This document shows, piece by piece, positions 5,329 to 5,384 of a DNA stretch of 5,384 nucleotides (the stretch's first letter is position 1; each line of letters opens with the position of its first letter). A program made the position numbers and the translations under genes. The notes under the pieces are model-generated. The model was not told where the DNA came from, did no database searches, and saw nothing but the letters and a program-made list of their open reading frames with translations. This stretch comes from GCA-003244245 sp035276605. GTDB taxonomy: Bacteria; Actinomycetota; Actinomycetes; Mycobacteriales; Pseudonocardiaceae. The DNA lies in the NCBI GenBank assembly GCA_035276605.1, contig DATELN010000246.1, forward strand, positions 1 to 5,384, read 5' to 3'.

Positions 5329-5384
5329 ATGGGCAAGAAAGTGCTGATAGCGCTAAGCGCGCTGGGCGTAGTCGCGATGGCGGT
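5329..5384 (+). CDS. Start of a small putative membrane protein (3' partial)
   Basis: From ATG 5329 the frame is open to the window end and reads MGKKVLIALSALGVVAMAV, 18 complete codons plus two bases. Two lysines followed by an unbroken hydrophobic run of Leu, Ile, Ala and Val are typical of a single N-terminal transmembrane helix or a signal peptide. The gene follows the His-rich gene with its own Shine-Dalgarno and probably belongs to the same operon. From memory, very short single-helix proteins of the DUF6893 type start in this way, but the visible part is too short to assign a family. In this setting it could be a membrane anchor or tether for the soluble hydrogenase, or a secreted or lipid-attached protein; the rest of the frame is needed to tell. 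Confidence 0.7.
   Translation, partial: MGKKVLIALSALGVVAMA

Overview
The window is a GC-rich stretch, with strong G/C bias at third codon positions, that looks actinobacterial (inferred; possibly a Pseudonocardia- or Streptomyces-like actinomycete). It carries the structural core of a group 1h (formerly group 5, 'actinobacterial-type') [NiFe]-hydrogenase, the high-affinity uptake type known for oxidising trace and atmospheric H2. The assignment rests on the small subunit carrying a CxGD motif instead of CxxC at the proximal Fe-S cluster and an extra Cys at the medial cluster, and on the large subunit having both nickel-binding motifs (RICGIC and DPCLPC) with a DPITRIIGN start.

Layout: everything runs on the + strand as one tightly packed probable operon. 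Positions 1-474 hold the 3' end of a conserved gene of unknown function. It overlaps by 14 nt a hemerythrin-like HHE protein (461-1006), which overlaps by 4 nt the small subunit hhyS (1003-2088). After a 37-nt gap comes the large subunit hhyL (2126-3919), which overlaps by 8 nt a NifU-like protein (3912-4478), which in turn overlaps by 4 nt a DUF5947-type Cys-rich protein (4475-5071). A very strong Shine-Dalgarno then leads into a 68-residue His-rich protein (5090-5296), followed by the start of a small membrane protein cut by the window end (5329-5384). There is no gene-free stretch over 40 bases, and no RNA gene, mobile element, CRISPR array or convincing terminator was seen. The operon promoter must lie upstream of the window.

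How they may work together: HhySL is the catalytic heterodimer, and neither subunit begins with an export signal, so it should be cytosolic. The NifU-like and DUF5947 proteins sit where accessory factors for cluster delivery, maturation or electron transfer are expected, but their roles are inferred from position. The hemerythrin is translationally coupled to hhyS and could bind O2 or manage iron near the enzyme. The terminal small hydrophobic protein is a candidate membrane anchor or link to the respiratory chain. The hyp maturation genes and the large-subunit endopeptidase are not in this window.

The points most worth a second look are the Asp in place of a proximal-cluster Cys, Ile in place of the usual proton-relay Glu in the large subunit, the NifU-like protein lacking a CxxC motif, the coupled hemerythrin gene, and the two undescribed small proteins at the 3' end.
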